From the NCBI GenBank assembly GCA_024362935.1, contig JANCRA010000007.1:10666503-10730502 (forward strand): 64,000 nt of DNA, given 5' to 3'. The notes under the pieces were generated by a model that worked only from the letters and a program-made list of their open reading frames with translations, ran no database searches and was not told where the DNA came from. This stretch comes from Setophaga petechia. Lineage: Eukaryota; Chordata; Aves; Passeriformes; Parulidae. The first letter of the stretch is position 1. The number at the start of each line of letters is the position of its first letter. The position numbers and the translations under genes are program-made. Of the stretch, positions 44,931-57,600 are shown piece by piece.

Positions 44931-47900
44931 AGAGCACAGGGGAATGAGGCACCCAGCTGGGCTTCTTTTAACTGGTCAGGTACTCTGCCAGCCCCTTTCC
45001 TCAGGGAGAAAGAGGAATTTGTATTTTCTGCTTCAGAGGATGAAATTAATTTTGTGAAGTGCAGTCTGTCCAGGCTTGCCTGAGGTCTGCTCACAGGGAG
45101 CAGGCTGTGCCTCTGGTCAGCTGGCTTGTAGAAAAGCTCAGCTGTGGGAAACAGTCTGATGGTAATGAATCTGCCTGTGTAACTGCTCTGGCCACATCAT
45201 CCCATTTTCAGTGTCTGTCAGCGTAAGTTTTGCCCCAATTTCTTGTCTGTTTCCCTGTCAAACAGTCATTTCACAAATGACTCTATGGAAGAGCTAGATT
45301 AAAAAGTCACATAAGCTGCTTTAGCAGCCATTAGTTTAAATACACTCAGCCGTGTAAACATTCATTTGCCAAATCAATTCAGTAAATGGAGACAGGTCAC
45401 TGCATTAAATGGACTGGTGTGTACTCAGGACACCAGATCCCCTCAGCAAGAGATGCAGGGACTGTTCTCTCCCTCCAACACTACTCTTATTGGAAACAGT
45501 GTATTGGAGAAATTGTTTTGTCATTACTTGGAAGTGATGACAGAGACCTGGTTAGAGAGGTCCCTAAGAGGTTTAATACATCTCCAGGACTGGGAGGATG
45601 GTGCTTGCTAGCAAAGGGAGGTAATTCCTGTCTTTGGCTCCTATCTCTACATGCATGTCCTTCTGGAGTGAGAGACAGCCTGGAAAACTAACAGCAGTAC
45701 AGACTGCCAACGCCTTTCCCTTCATGGGTGCCATGGTAGGAGAAAAGGGCTTTTCTCTTGGAGTACTTGGACACTTGCACTAAAGAAACAATGATGTTCT
45801 CAAACAGCCCCATGACACTGGATGCCCTGCGGTTGTTGAGATAAATATGTGCCTGTGCTGTGCCTTAGAGACCCTAGTTCCAAACCCTGCCACCAAGTGT
45901 GGTGTCCCTGTCCTGGAGGCCTGTGGGAAAGGGCTTGCTGACACCTTTGGCAGGTCACATCTGAGTATGTACCCTCGAGTGCTCTGAGCATGTGCTACGT
46001 TAACATGCTGTGGCTGTGGGCTTTGTATTTCTCTTTCTGTAACAAGAGAGAAATAATATGGTAGGAATATTGACTTTTCAGAAAAAGCAGAACCAAGAGA
46101 TGCCCTGTGATTTTTGTTTTCCTGGCTGTGAGATTGTCACAGGCTGAGCAAATCAAATGGTCACACATCCTTTTGCCTCTGCTGTGTATTTCCTGCCTGA
46201 AGTGGCTGTAAAGCCCCATCAGAACCTGGCAGCCTCTTGCAGAAGTTATACAAGTCACTCACATATTTGTACATGAGTTTATATATGAGGAGCAGCACTC
46301 AATACTCCTAAACACACAGACCTGTTGTTTCATGACAAATAAAATCAATTTGACAGGAGTCTGATTTCAATACTGTTTTGAGGGGAAGGTGAAGAAAAAT
46401 CTAATGTGAAATTGTTTAATCCCTATTCATTCCATAGTATAACAACCCCAAGCAAACAACAAAACACAAAACTAAACCAAAATGAAAAAATATAACAAAA
46501 ATAAAACAAACCAAAACCCAAAAAAAGCCCCGAAGAGAAGTCCAGTGCTCTTGTCAGGGGACTTGCAGCACTGCTGACATTAGGAAATGCCTGGGTATTA
46601 GCTAAGCCTAAAACCTTAGTGCAGTATTAAAGAAATAATCTTTTCATTACACTTTCAGTTTGGAAGTCTTTTTTTTCTGACAGAAAAAGAGCTAACTAAG
46701 GAAAAAAAAAAAAAAAAAAGGACTGGCCAAGGTTTCTTTGGGGCCCACTGAGGCTGCTGCAGTGATGGGAAATGTCATTAGGCAACCTCAGGTGTGCACC
46801 AGCTGTGGATCTTCTCTGGCTGTGGGCATAGGATGGGGTGACTTGGCATAGAGCCACTTATTTTTCCCCTCTGGTGGAAGTTTTCCCTTTCAGTGTACTC
46901 TGGGGATGGCAACACAGGACTGAATAAAGACAAGATATGCTGACTCTTCACTATTACAGGCCATGACCTCACTAGCATAATAACATTAATCTCTTTCTTC
47001 TAATTTCTATAAGACTGGGCTTTCTTATGTTATGATGAGGTTTTGGCTTTTGTTTTTAAGAATAAAAAGGGAGAGCAAAACCTTAACAGCCTCCTTCACC
47101 AGGAGTGACTTGTTACTTTGTACTGTAACTGTGTGCCATAGTACCATTGCAGACCCTAAGATGATTTAACTAACCTGTATTTCAGGAGGAAATGACAACT
47201 TAGATATTTTCTCGACTTGCTCATCACTTTAAAAGTACCAGTGAGCAAGTTTTGAAAATTCTGCAGAATGAAAGTAATCAGATTTTATTCCAAGGGGCTC
47301 AGTTTATGAAAGCCAGGTAACTTCTTGTGTAACCTACTTGGGATCTTTGTCCATCCCCTACTGTAGGGGTTTGGTCCAGAGTGAAAGAGATTGCTGAAGT
47401 CAGGAGTTGAATAGGTTTGCAAGTGCAATATAGCAAAACTGAATGAAATTTCCCCTCTAAATATGTGGTTCTACCACTGTGTCCTTGTCTTTCACCTTTG
47501 TGTCCCCCCTGCTCTCTATGGTGCTGCTGCTCTGCTCATGTCTCAGTGAGACTGAGCCCTCCTCAGGTAGTGATACTCCTGCTGTGGTCCATAAGGTGCT
47601 CAGTCCAACCTCAGGAGGCTCAAAAATAAATACTTGGAGTTTATATTTCCTCCAGATATCACCTACACTGGTTACTGTCTTATTGCTCCTTGGTTGTGTA
47701 GCCAGGTGTAGTTGAAAATGTTTTGTTTTCTCTTCTGCTATACAGCCTTTCCAAAAAATAAAAGAAATTTGATGCATGAGGATACTGTGGGCTCTGGAAT
47801 TCCTGCCTACAGCCAGTTTGATTCTGCTTTTGATGTAGAACCCCAATTCAATTTCATCAATGTGTTTGTTTATTTTGCTGAGATTTCATAGCTTTTTAAA

Positions 47901-50571
47901 CAGAAGCTTACCACATGTTTTGGTAGTGGCTGTGACAGTACACACGAACATTTCCCAATTCATTATTTCTCCTTTGACCAGCTCTGCCTATCCTCTCCTT
48001 CTAATCTGTGTTTAACAGATGAGTGTATCTCAATAATGAACGTTTGAGAATGTCGCAATCTGTGTATGTGGCAGTCCTCCAAGTGAAGGAGGAAAACTGT
48101 GGGAAGAGTTCCTGGGTACATTTTACTGCTCAGCATTAGGCATCTGTTTGATTGTTCCTAACAAGCTGAAGCAAAATGGACAGGCAGACACAATCAGATA
48201 TATTTTAATTTGCATCTCTATGACATTTCCCATGCCAGAGTAGAGTTTGGCAGTCGTTCTGTTTCTGGAATATGAAAAAATACCAGGCTGGCTGAGGGTG
48301 GGCTTCCCTGGTCTCCATGTGGTGTTTGAAAAGGGCAAAAGTAACAAGTGGAGAAACTTGTAGCCTTATTAAATCTAGCATGAAGTTTTGAGATGAACCT
48401 CTAACTTTAATGGTGTATGGCTGTTTACTTCAGGATGATTTGGTTTTGGGATTCATTTGCTGTTATGCTCCTTAGGCAAACTGGCTAAAACAGCTGGAAA
48501 AACAGCTGGTCAGAGTGAGTGAGTGTTGTTGCAGAGGCAGAAACAGAGCATACAGGCTCTCAATGTCCCAGGGAAAATGCATGGAGTGATCTGGCCCTGG
48601 CAGCTGTGAAGCTGGGTGTGCTCAGCAGGAGCTGGGACCCCTCAGGGGTGTCCCTCTCTGAGACCTCCTGAAACCCCTGCTTTGGTGCTGAGGACATTTC
48701 TTCCTGAAGCAGTTGCCAGGCAAATGGCAAGGTTCTTTCAGTTGTTTCACGGAAGTAATTTCTGTTCTAGGTTTTGGGCCTGATTTAGCTCTTCTCAGTA
48801 TTGATTTGTGATGGTGGTCCTCCCCTAATTAGGGGATGTATCAGTTTTCCTTGTGAAGGTGTCATGATGCCTACAAAGAGTTGTCCTGGAAAAACTGGTG
48901 GAAGTTTGATTCATGGAAATGCCTCATGTTCAGTGTTAATGATTTGCAAATATAGCCAGGAACAGGGAGCTGCAGGAGCAGCCCCATATTCTCGTTGTAC
49001 TTTTTGGGATGGCTGTTTGCAAGGGTGAGTACTGTGACCAATCTACTCATGTGTGGCAGACTAAGGGCTCACAAGCCCCATGCTTTCAGAAAGGCGTTGA
49101 TAATTCACCACTATTGCAGTCATCTGTTAATATGCACTGAACAGCTTATTACTTTTTTTTAGAGTGTGGGAATAATTCTACCTCTTTCTACTCTTCTTTA
49201 GGGTGTGGTTTGTTTTTGGTTTTGTTTTTCTTTTCTTCTGACTGTTCTTGCATGGCTAACTGGAGTCAACTTGAGGTTAAAGCTAATTTAAACTGGATGC
49301 TATATTTAGCATTTATGGTGCTAAAAGGATTATAGGAAAATAGATACTACATAAGTGGCCATAATCTTCTCACTGCTTGTGTTACTTGAGTGGCAGAGAA
49401 TGGGGTGCCAATCTGAGATTAAAAATCTAATTTTAGGGAGTTAACAGGAGTCACATTGAAGCATAAAGGTACAGAGGGATTAAATTTTGTGGACTTAATT
49501 TTTTTAATTGAGCCCCTGACCTGCTAAAAACCTTGCAATCATATCTTTAACCAAAGCCTATGATTCGAAATGATGCACTATTTTCATACACCAATTTAAT
49601 AAAATCAAACTAGACACTTCAGTTTTACCCTTGATGGAACAGCCAGGATACATTTTCAGAGGTCATTTTTTTCCCACTGCCTCAAGCTTGGCAGGCCAGC
49701 TCTGTGCCATAATTTTTGATTGCTGGAGGCAGCAGTTAGCCAGCTCCTTGTCTGTGTTCCTTCCTCCATGCAGGTGACAAGCAAGCCCAGCCTGGGATGT
49801 GAGGAACCAGTGCAGATGGCAGCTCTGCAGCTCCAGTACTGCCCCTTGGTCACAGTACAGCCACCTCTCCTGGAAAGACCTCCCAGTTAATTTCTTTTCC
49901 ATCACCTGGGGAGAAAAAAAAAAGAAGAAACAGACTAGTGACAAATGATGTTGTTTGGAGCCATGGCTTTATGACTCTGGTGGGAGGGTGGGCTGCTTCT
50001 GAAAAGACACATAAAAAACTTTAAACCATGGAATTCCCATCATGCATTATAGATGAAGCAGCTTCTCTGAGTTAAATTGTCAGTGCAACAGAGGAAGGAC
50101 TGGCTGCTAGCCCCAAGGCACTGCAGGAGCCTCGTGACTTGGTAAAATACAGTGCCCAGCACAGGCTTACTGGAGGTTATTCCACATTCTTCCAGTCATA
50201 TTTAATGGCTCCCTGCAGGAGGAGGGAGGGATCTTGCATTCTGACTGCAACCAAAATGGAAGCAAAATCATCATCCAGAGAATGTCTGAACAGGTCTCCC
50301 TTTTATTCCTGCTTGCCTGTAAGCTTTTAAATAACAATTAAACCCTCTTAATGGGATTTGTGTACCATATGGCACCTTTCTCACAGGATGACACTTTCTT
50401 ATTGCTATCCCGTCATTTGTCCATATCTACAAATAGTTTTTAGCCAGAAAAACAACAGGCACAGCTTAGAGACATTCAAGGAGAGAACACCATCCCTTTG
50501 GACAGTTATTTGTAAATCTTTGTCTGAGGCATTGTGTTCTCTTGTGGTGGTAAATCAATGGAGTAGGTTTC
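44931..50571. other. Intergenic sequence, nothing gene-like recognised
   Basis: Contains an A-rich tract (46,437-46,530) and an A18 run (46,702-46,719). The 129-codon open frame at 47,457-47,846 (minus) has no domain I recognise and is not claimed as a gene. Confidence 0.6.
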
Positions 50572-50576
50572 AGTGG

Positions 50577-51124
50577 TGTCCTGGTTTAACCCCCAGTCAG
50601 CAACTAAGCTCCAGGCAGCTGCCCACTCACTCCCCCTGCAGTGGATGGGGAGGAGCTGGAAGAGTAAAAGTGAGGAAACTCGTAGGGGGAGATAAACACA
50701 CTTTCATAAGTAAGAGAAAAGCCACGTCCGTAAGCTGAGCAAAACAAGGAATTAATTCAGCACATCCCATGGGCAGGCAGGAGTTCAGCCATCCCCAAGA
50801 ATGCTGATCTTCCTCACATATAACAGTTAGTTGGGAAGTACTTCCTTCTTCTCCCAGCTTTATATACTGAGCATGATGCAATAGAGTCTGGAATATCCCT
50901 TAGGTCAGCTGGGGCCAGCTGTCCTGGTTGTGTCCTCTCCCAGCTCCTTGTGCACCCCCAGCCTCCTCACTGGTGGGGTGAGGAGCAGAAAAGGCCTTGG
51001 CTCTGTGTAAATGCTGATCAGCCATAAGGAAAACATCACTGTATTATAAACACTGAATCCTAAATATTGCTGCACACCAACTGCTATGAAGAAAATTAAT
51101 TCTCACCCAGCCAAAACCAGAACA
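50577..51124. mobile_element. Solo LTR of a passerine endogenous retrovirus with 5-bp target duplication
   Basis: A 548-bp element from TGTCCTGGTTTAAC to CAGCCAAAACCAGAACA, flanked by AGTGG at 50,572-50,576 and 51,125-51,129. I recognise internal stretches such as CAGCTGCCCACTCACTCCCC and GGAATATCCCTTAGGTCAGC as a repeat common in songbird genomes. No internal retroviral genes remain, so it arose by LTR-LTR recombination. Orientation is uncertain; a TTTATATA box lies on the plus strand near 50,860. Confidence 0.9.
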
Positions 51125-51129
51125 AGTGG

Positions 51130-52309
51130 TAAGTCCAGGCCTCTGAAATATTACAGCAAAAAGAAGTTAATAAATGCTCAATGCAAGCAGAGACTGTTGG
51201 GTGATAGGATTCTGACATGCCTCCAGTCCTGAATCTCTTAGTTTTGTTTGTAATACTCTCATTTTTGCTGGTAATGAATTCTGAGAAAGAGTAACTGCAA
51301 AAGAACACCAATTTTATAATTTGGTCCATGTAACACAACGGTATTGCTTGTCTTACTGATGCTTGCAATGCTTGCTTCTCTTTTAATTTCCTCCTAATCC
51401 TATTTCAAAGCACTGAGGTTCAGCCAGCAGTAGTTACACAGCTGTTTGGTGGTAGATGGAGTCTTTAATTATGGGCAATGCCATGGGATTAATGTTTCTA
51501 ATTTCAGCTGCTGGGTGGGGTTTCACTGGAGTTAAGAGCCATGTTTTTTCACTGATGCTTCAGGTTGAAATTCATTGCTGCTTTGTGGGTTGTATTTATA
51601 GGTATGGTTGCTATATACATTTGATTTCAAATGCCATTTGTAGGAAGTTGTGTCAGAGGTGCTGATACTCTGCTCTCCCCACCTGTCTATCCCACAGCAG
51701 GTGTATCTGTCTGCCTGCAATGCTCTCCAATGTACAGTTTCCCCTGGAGGATCCTGCCTCTGAATAAGCACCTGATGTCCTCTAAACTTTTAGACCAGTG
51801 AAGTTGGCTAGTGTGACTCCCTTCAGCAAGCACACTGGGATCAGATCCGACTGCATCTGTGATGTGCTCCACTTTCCAAGTGCACTGTGGATGAGTTTGG
51901 AGAAACTAGGGGAACATTTCAAAATAGTTTTGGCCTTAATGTAAAAGAAAGCATTAGTTGCTTCACAAGGGTTGATCACTCTCCACTGCTACCCAAGAAG
52001 ATACTACACTTGATTTGCATCCTTAGGAATGGGTTATGATCTCTCAAGCACCTGCCATCAAAACCTTACCTGACTGTTTATGTTAGAACAGGACATAAGG
52101 TTACCCCTTCTCTCTGAGCATGAGGCAACATGGCCCCACAATGCTAACCCTTCATCCTTGCCAGTCACAGCCCCTGGAGCATCATCTGAGCCATCATGGA
52201 AGCATTGCAAGCACTTGATTACAGTACAGGCAGTCCTGTTTCACCAAGGGCTGAGGGAATAAAGCTGTGCATAGGGAAACTAAGGGGTCAGGGCTTACTG
52301 AGCCAGGAA
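51130..52309. other. Intergenic sequence between solo LTR and CR1
   Basis: No gene, RNA or repeat family recognised. Confidence 0.55.
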
Positions 52310-53115
52310 GGACAACCATAATCATCTAGTCTGAAACCAGGCCAAAAGTGTATCTTCAGAGCTATCTGTCTTTGTCTAAAAGATTGCAAGTGATGGTGGT
52401 TTCACTAGTTCCCCTGAAAAGCTGTTTCTGTCTTTCATTACTTTGTTGCTCGGAAATTTCCCCTTATTTCAAGGCTGAATTTTTCTGACTTCAACTTTTA
52501 TTCATTGGGTCTTTGTCAGCCAGATTGGAAAGCTCCTCACGTGTGTCTTCCCCAAGAGCAATTACCTACACAGTGTGATGAAGGTATGTCTACACTTTCT
52601 CCTCAGTGAGCTGAATATGCTGAGCTTCCTACCCATCATGTCAGAAGGCGTGGGCTTTTTTTTAAAGCAGAGAATTCATTTGTGGCACTCACTTGAACTC
52701 TGTCCAATGTCTTCAAATCCTCTTAAAATGCAGACACTAGGACAGCATTCAGTAACCTAGTAATGGTCTTGGCAGTGCTGCCAAATGATGCTGAAATCCT
52801 TCATTATTTCTGCTTCATATTATTCTCCCCCACCCATATTCAAGAATCTCATTAGTCCTTTTTGCAACAGCATTGCCCAGACAGCTTACAGTGAGGCGAT
52901 TATCTAAAATGACCCCTAAATCCTTTTCTGAGCTCTGTTTTTCAAAGCAAAGCCTTCTATCGTGTAAATATAAGCAACTTCCATTCTTGGATCTCAAACA
53001 TTTGATCTTACCAAAATGCATTTCTGCAGGTTGCAACTATTTACCCTTATGGCCCATTTGCCCATCTATCTGCTGTTTACTACTCTGCACCATTTTATGC
53101 CACCTGAAGATGGGA
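52310..53115 (-). mobile_element. Old CR1 LINE fragment (reverse transcriptase C terminus plus 3' region)
   Basis: On the minus strand, 53,036-52,815 encodes SSEKDLGVILDNRL and AKRTNEIL, matching the conserved C-terminal block of CR1 reverse transcriptase (EKDLGV.VD.KL ... AKKAN.IL). Further plus-strand stretches, such as CTGAATTTTTCTGACTTCAAC and AATGACCCCTAAATCCTTTT, match the known reverse-complement 3' region of sauropsid CR1 elements. The copy is 5'-truncated and diverged, hence old. Confidence 0.82.
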
Positions 53116-54553
53116 CCATAGCATAGAGAAGCAGAACAAAAGAGTCAAAAAAAGTCTCTGATTTTAAAATGTCCCCATTCAGTGGTATCTACCTATGAAC
53201 TGTATTTTAAGAGCTGCCAGCAGCCCAGTATTCAGTTCACAGAACATGTTATGTGGTAATTCTATAAAAGGTATTATTTGCTGTATTTTACTTATCCTTA
53301 CAAGTATCCCGGAGAAATTAAAGTTTTCACTAGGAACACAAGTCTTTGCATTTTATCCCGGAAAAAATATCATGATCTGAATTTCTTCACATCTAGTCAA
53401 GTCAAATAAATTCCAAATTGTTCAGTTGTCAAAACTAGGTCCCATCATTAATTAAAAAATAATTATTCCTAATTAGTAGTACAATAATGTGATTCTAGGA
53501 AGGTCTTTTCTGGCATAAACAATTCAATGATGTTAAGTTGCCTAGTCCCAGGTTTTGAATCCTTGCTGTAAACAGGCTGCAGTGAAGTGGTTCAATGTGC
53601 TGACAAAGGACATGAAACAAAAATCCATCCTCTTTTCAGATTTATAGTCTGTTCAAGGTGCTTTTCCTTACTTTCTGTGTGGATTCCACTTTTGGTGAGA
53701 GCTTATGTACCAAACAGGCTTGGGGACCACCCTCCAGGAGCTGATGTATCACGTGGTGATGCCAAGGATCTCAGTACTTAGATTCTTTGTAGATAAAGGG
53801 CTAACAGTAAATCAGCCCACTGTCTTGTCTCCATTAAGATTTTTGGTTGTTATCTATTTCAAGAAAGTTGAACTTTCCTAGTAAAGGAAAGGCTTCAGAG
53901 TTCTCTGGGAAATGCAGCATTTAATCCGTGCCTCAGAGGCACCATTCCATGTGATACCCAGGACATGCTCCACTCAATGAGCTGCTGAGACAGAAGCACA
54001 ACTGCAGGGTGCTGATCAGCTTTAAAGTTTGAACTGACTCTGGTTCAGTAGTGAAAGAGCTGGCAAATATTGCCACCAAAGCACTGGGTTTGCCTTCTTT
54101 CTGTTAGTTTGATGGCATTTTCCCTGCCCCATCTGTAGTTAATAGCATCCTTAACCTGCTGCTTCTACAGCTGATTTCAGCACAATGGTTTCTCATCCAA
54201 TGGGATATAATTTGCTTGCAAACTGATTGCCTTTGAATGATGGGTCAGCTTATTGACAGAAAAATCAAGAATGTTGCTGTAGCACCTCAGGGTGTAGTTC
54301 AGTGGAAGAAATATTGGGACAGTGGACACAAATCAATGAGCACCATGAAAAAATCTGTTTTCTAACTGTTCACCAAGAAGATTAAAAGAGTGGCTTCTTC
54401 AGCAATTTGAGCCTCCAACTGTTGCCTGTCAAAATACAGTTTGTTTTCACTGTCAAGATCTGAAACACATTGAAAGCTTAGCACTCTTGCTGTAGCTCTT
54501 GCAAGCTTGCTCTCTATTTCCACTTGCATAATGTTCTTTGCTGGTTTTTATAA
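53116..54553. other. Intergenic sequence between CR1 fragments
   Basis: No gene or RNA recognised. Confidence 0.55.
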
Positions 54554-54690
54554 CATAGAATCATAGAATGGCTTGATTTGGTTTGGAAAGGATCTTAAAG
54601 ATTACCTAGTTCCAGCCTCTCTGCCTTAAGCAATGACACCTTTAACTAGGCCAGGTTATTCAGAACCCCATCCAACTTGGCCTATATGTA
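54554..54690 (-). repeat. CR1 LINE 3'-end fragment
   Basis: The plus strand reads CATAGAATCATAGAATGGCT, then GGTTTGGAAAGGATCTTAAAG, CTAGTTCCAGCCTCTCTGCC and CCCCATCCAACTTGGCC. This matches the reverse complement of the young-type avian CR1 3' end over about 135 bp. It is better preserved than the copy at 44.9 kb. Confidence 0.9.
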
Positions 54691-57600
54691 TGTGAACTAT
54701 TGCTGTCTCCATTTAAAAAAAGATTTATGTTTGTAGGATACAAATGTTTGTCTTTCTAGAGTCATATTTTTATACTACACTAATTAGAATTATTTTTCAA
54801 ACTTGGCTTTTGACAGAATTGTAAAAAAGTATTAGGCCTTGATTTATAGCTACACAATTATTTTTCTAAATCTCAAGAACAAATTGTTGGTAAAGAAAAC
54901 ACATTTTCTACCACTACAGACCTACTGAACTAGGTATTTTCTTCTGAAACATAGTTTTAAACAACGTTTAATTAGTTTACATTAATTTGAGACCTGGGTT
55001 AATTAAAATTAGATTCCTTTAAAACAGGTAATTGAATTTGCATCTGAAAAACATTATACTGGCATTTAGTCAAAAATACCAAATCTGCAAATGTCAAAAT
55101 GCCAAAAGTGCAAAATCTTAATTGTCTTGACTATTTCTATGGGTCAGAGTCTCAAGGGAGGCATCAGTTCTCTGCAGCTCCCTTTGCATCTCCTCTTGCC
55201 ACTGCTCAGGGCTATTATTCCTAAGCAGTGAGCCCTGTGCTTGTCTCCTGCTTCTTCTGAACCAAGGAAAACCTGTAGCCCAGCACAGCCCCTTTACACA
55301 GCACCAGATCTCCTCTTCTGACAGTTCTGTGATCTGAAGTCTGCTCTGAACAAAACCTGCTTTGGAAAATTTCATACGTGGTGAACACTGGAAGAAATTT
55401 CAGTCTGCAGAAATACAAGGGTCTCAAAGTGGTAAAAAAAATTCTTAAATATTGCATGTACAATTTCAGTTGTATTAATAATCACTCAGACTTGCATCTC
55501 ATTGAGAAGCATTTTTGTGCTTCTGGTGCTGTTACTGCATCCTTTTGTCTTTTAATGATATACACAAAAGATTACTTTACATTAGTAAGCTTCCAAGCAA
55601 CACTTAATATAGATGTGTAAGCATGTGTGTTCACCATTTGAAAATTCTTATTATTTTACATAATAATAATAATAATAATGCACCAGGCCCACCCTCCTTT
55701 TTTCTCTACAGAGAGTGGAATGCCTGTTTTCATAACAAAAAGCCTTGTGGATATTTACAGTGTTAGCCTGGCCAGGGTAGCTCAGACCATTGACTGTAAT
55801 CCTCTGATAAACAATCTCAAATGTGACTATGTATAAAAAAGCAGATGGTACCAAATAGTTTTGCAGTTTAAGTCCAACATGCAAACTCTCACTATCATGG
55901 GCTGGGGTGTGAACCTCTACTTCGTCATCCTTGCAGGTGGAACATGAACAGAAATTTAAGTGAGACATAACAGAAAGGATGAATACTTATGACTAACACT
56001 TGCCATTCATCATGTTAGAAGGATCTTATATTTCACTTTTTGTCTTTGTACCTCATCTTGTTGAACCAAACCAATCACTAGCACTTGGGTCCATGTTTAA
56101 GATTTTGGTAGTCCTTTTTTTCTCTGTGATGACAAAACCAGTTCACTGCCCTGTTTTACAGTAATGCAGTTCCAAGAGGCATGATGATAGACTGGGAACA
56201 GTGCAGATTCCTCCTCTGACCTTCTTGCTGAATTGTTGTGTAATGCTCCCATCAGCTGTACTGCAGGTGCTGGGAAAAACACATCACAGTGTGTGTGAGG
56301 AATGTGCACTGCAGAAAAGCCTGACTCCTTTTATTGAACTCTAGGGTGTTTGTAAGTGTGGGCAGTGCAGGAAAGCTGAGTCAGCCAGATCTGGATTTGC
56401 AGCATTATTGAAGACACAGTAACTTCATTTGGAGTTGTGGGCGTTTAATAACCTTGAAAATAGAACTGCGTGAAATGCTATTGGAGGTGTGAGGCTTTTA
56501 TGTCTACTGAAAGAAAACCTGAAGAAATTACACTTTGTATCTAGAGATAAGGAGGAAAAATTGCCTTCTGTTTTTTCTTTGAAAGTCTGTTTTTCATCAG
56601 TGTGTCAGAGTGCTCACTCTGAGCAGAATTACTTTGCCTGTGAGAGGGATGGGAGGGTGTTTAAGTGATATTGGATATAATGCTGCAGATCACTGGACAT
56701 TAAAGACACATTGGATGCTGAACCAAGTAATTGAAGCCTAATGGGAGGCCCACCTTCCATTTCTATTTTGGTTGTGTTCAAAATCTCCCCAACAAAGGAG
56801 ACAAATCAACAAATCTCCCCACATTTGCAGTGGCAAATGTGACATAACCTGAGGTGTCATTTAATTATTTTTAACAGTGGGCACACAGTTCTTGTAGTCA
56901 CTGTAATCTTTAGTGCCAGGACAGGTATTAATCACTGCTGTTCATATTGGCTGTACTGGCTTAAGGCGAGTCTCCATTTTTTTGTTCTTATGCAGTTTGC
57001 TTTAGGGAATAGGTGGAATGCTACCTGTACAGGAGTGTCTTGCATCCCCTGTATAACCCCCTGGCCTGTACTTTGGTTAAGGTAATGTAAATCCTGTTTC
57101 TAGCCATCTGTGACTCCCTAGAGTGCAAAAACATGATGGGATTTTGTATCCTTCAGCCTAAACTACTCAAGATAACACCTTGTTGTGACAGGTCTTATCA
57201 GGATGGTAAGAGATATTCATTGGCAAGACCAGGACAACCAGCAGAGCCATGGGGCACTGGACCAGCACATTGTGGTGAAGGCTGACTGTGTGAAGGGTAA
57301 ACTGTGTAATTAACTGGAAGTATGTGTTGGGCTTCTTGATGCACTGCAGTTTGCTTTCAACATTTTCCTGAAGCAGAGCACACTTGTTTAGGCCATTGTT
57401 AGTGGTCATCAGCCACTCCTTGATGTGGATAAACCCATGGTGAGAACTAGTCACAGCCAGAAGAGAGACCAGTTATCAGGTACTGCTAGATCTTGGTGAC
57501 CAGTCCCTGGAAACTCTCATGTTTATTTCTGTGTCTCTTTTTGTTTCAACTTACTTTGTGGAGAGAAAGTATCCATAATGCAATAAATGAGCCATGAACA

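Noticed and set aside
47457..47846. 129-codon minus-strand frame in intergenic DNA
   Set aside because: No family match seen, and no promoter or splice context; length alone is not enough in a 64-kb window.
57167..57454. 95-codon minus-strand frame near RGR
   Set aside because: No domain, splice sites or family resemblance could be supported; a processed pseudogene is possible but unproven.
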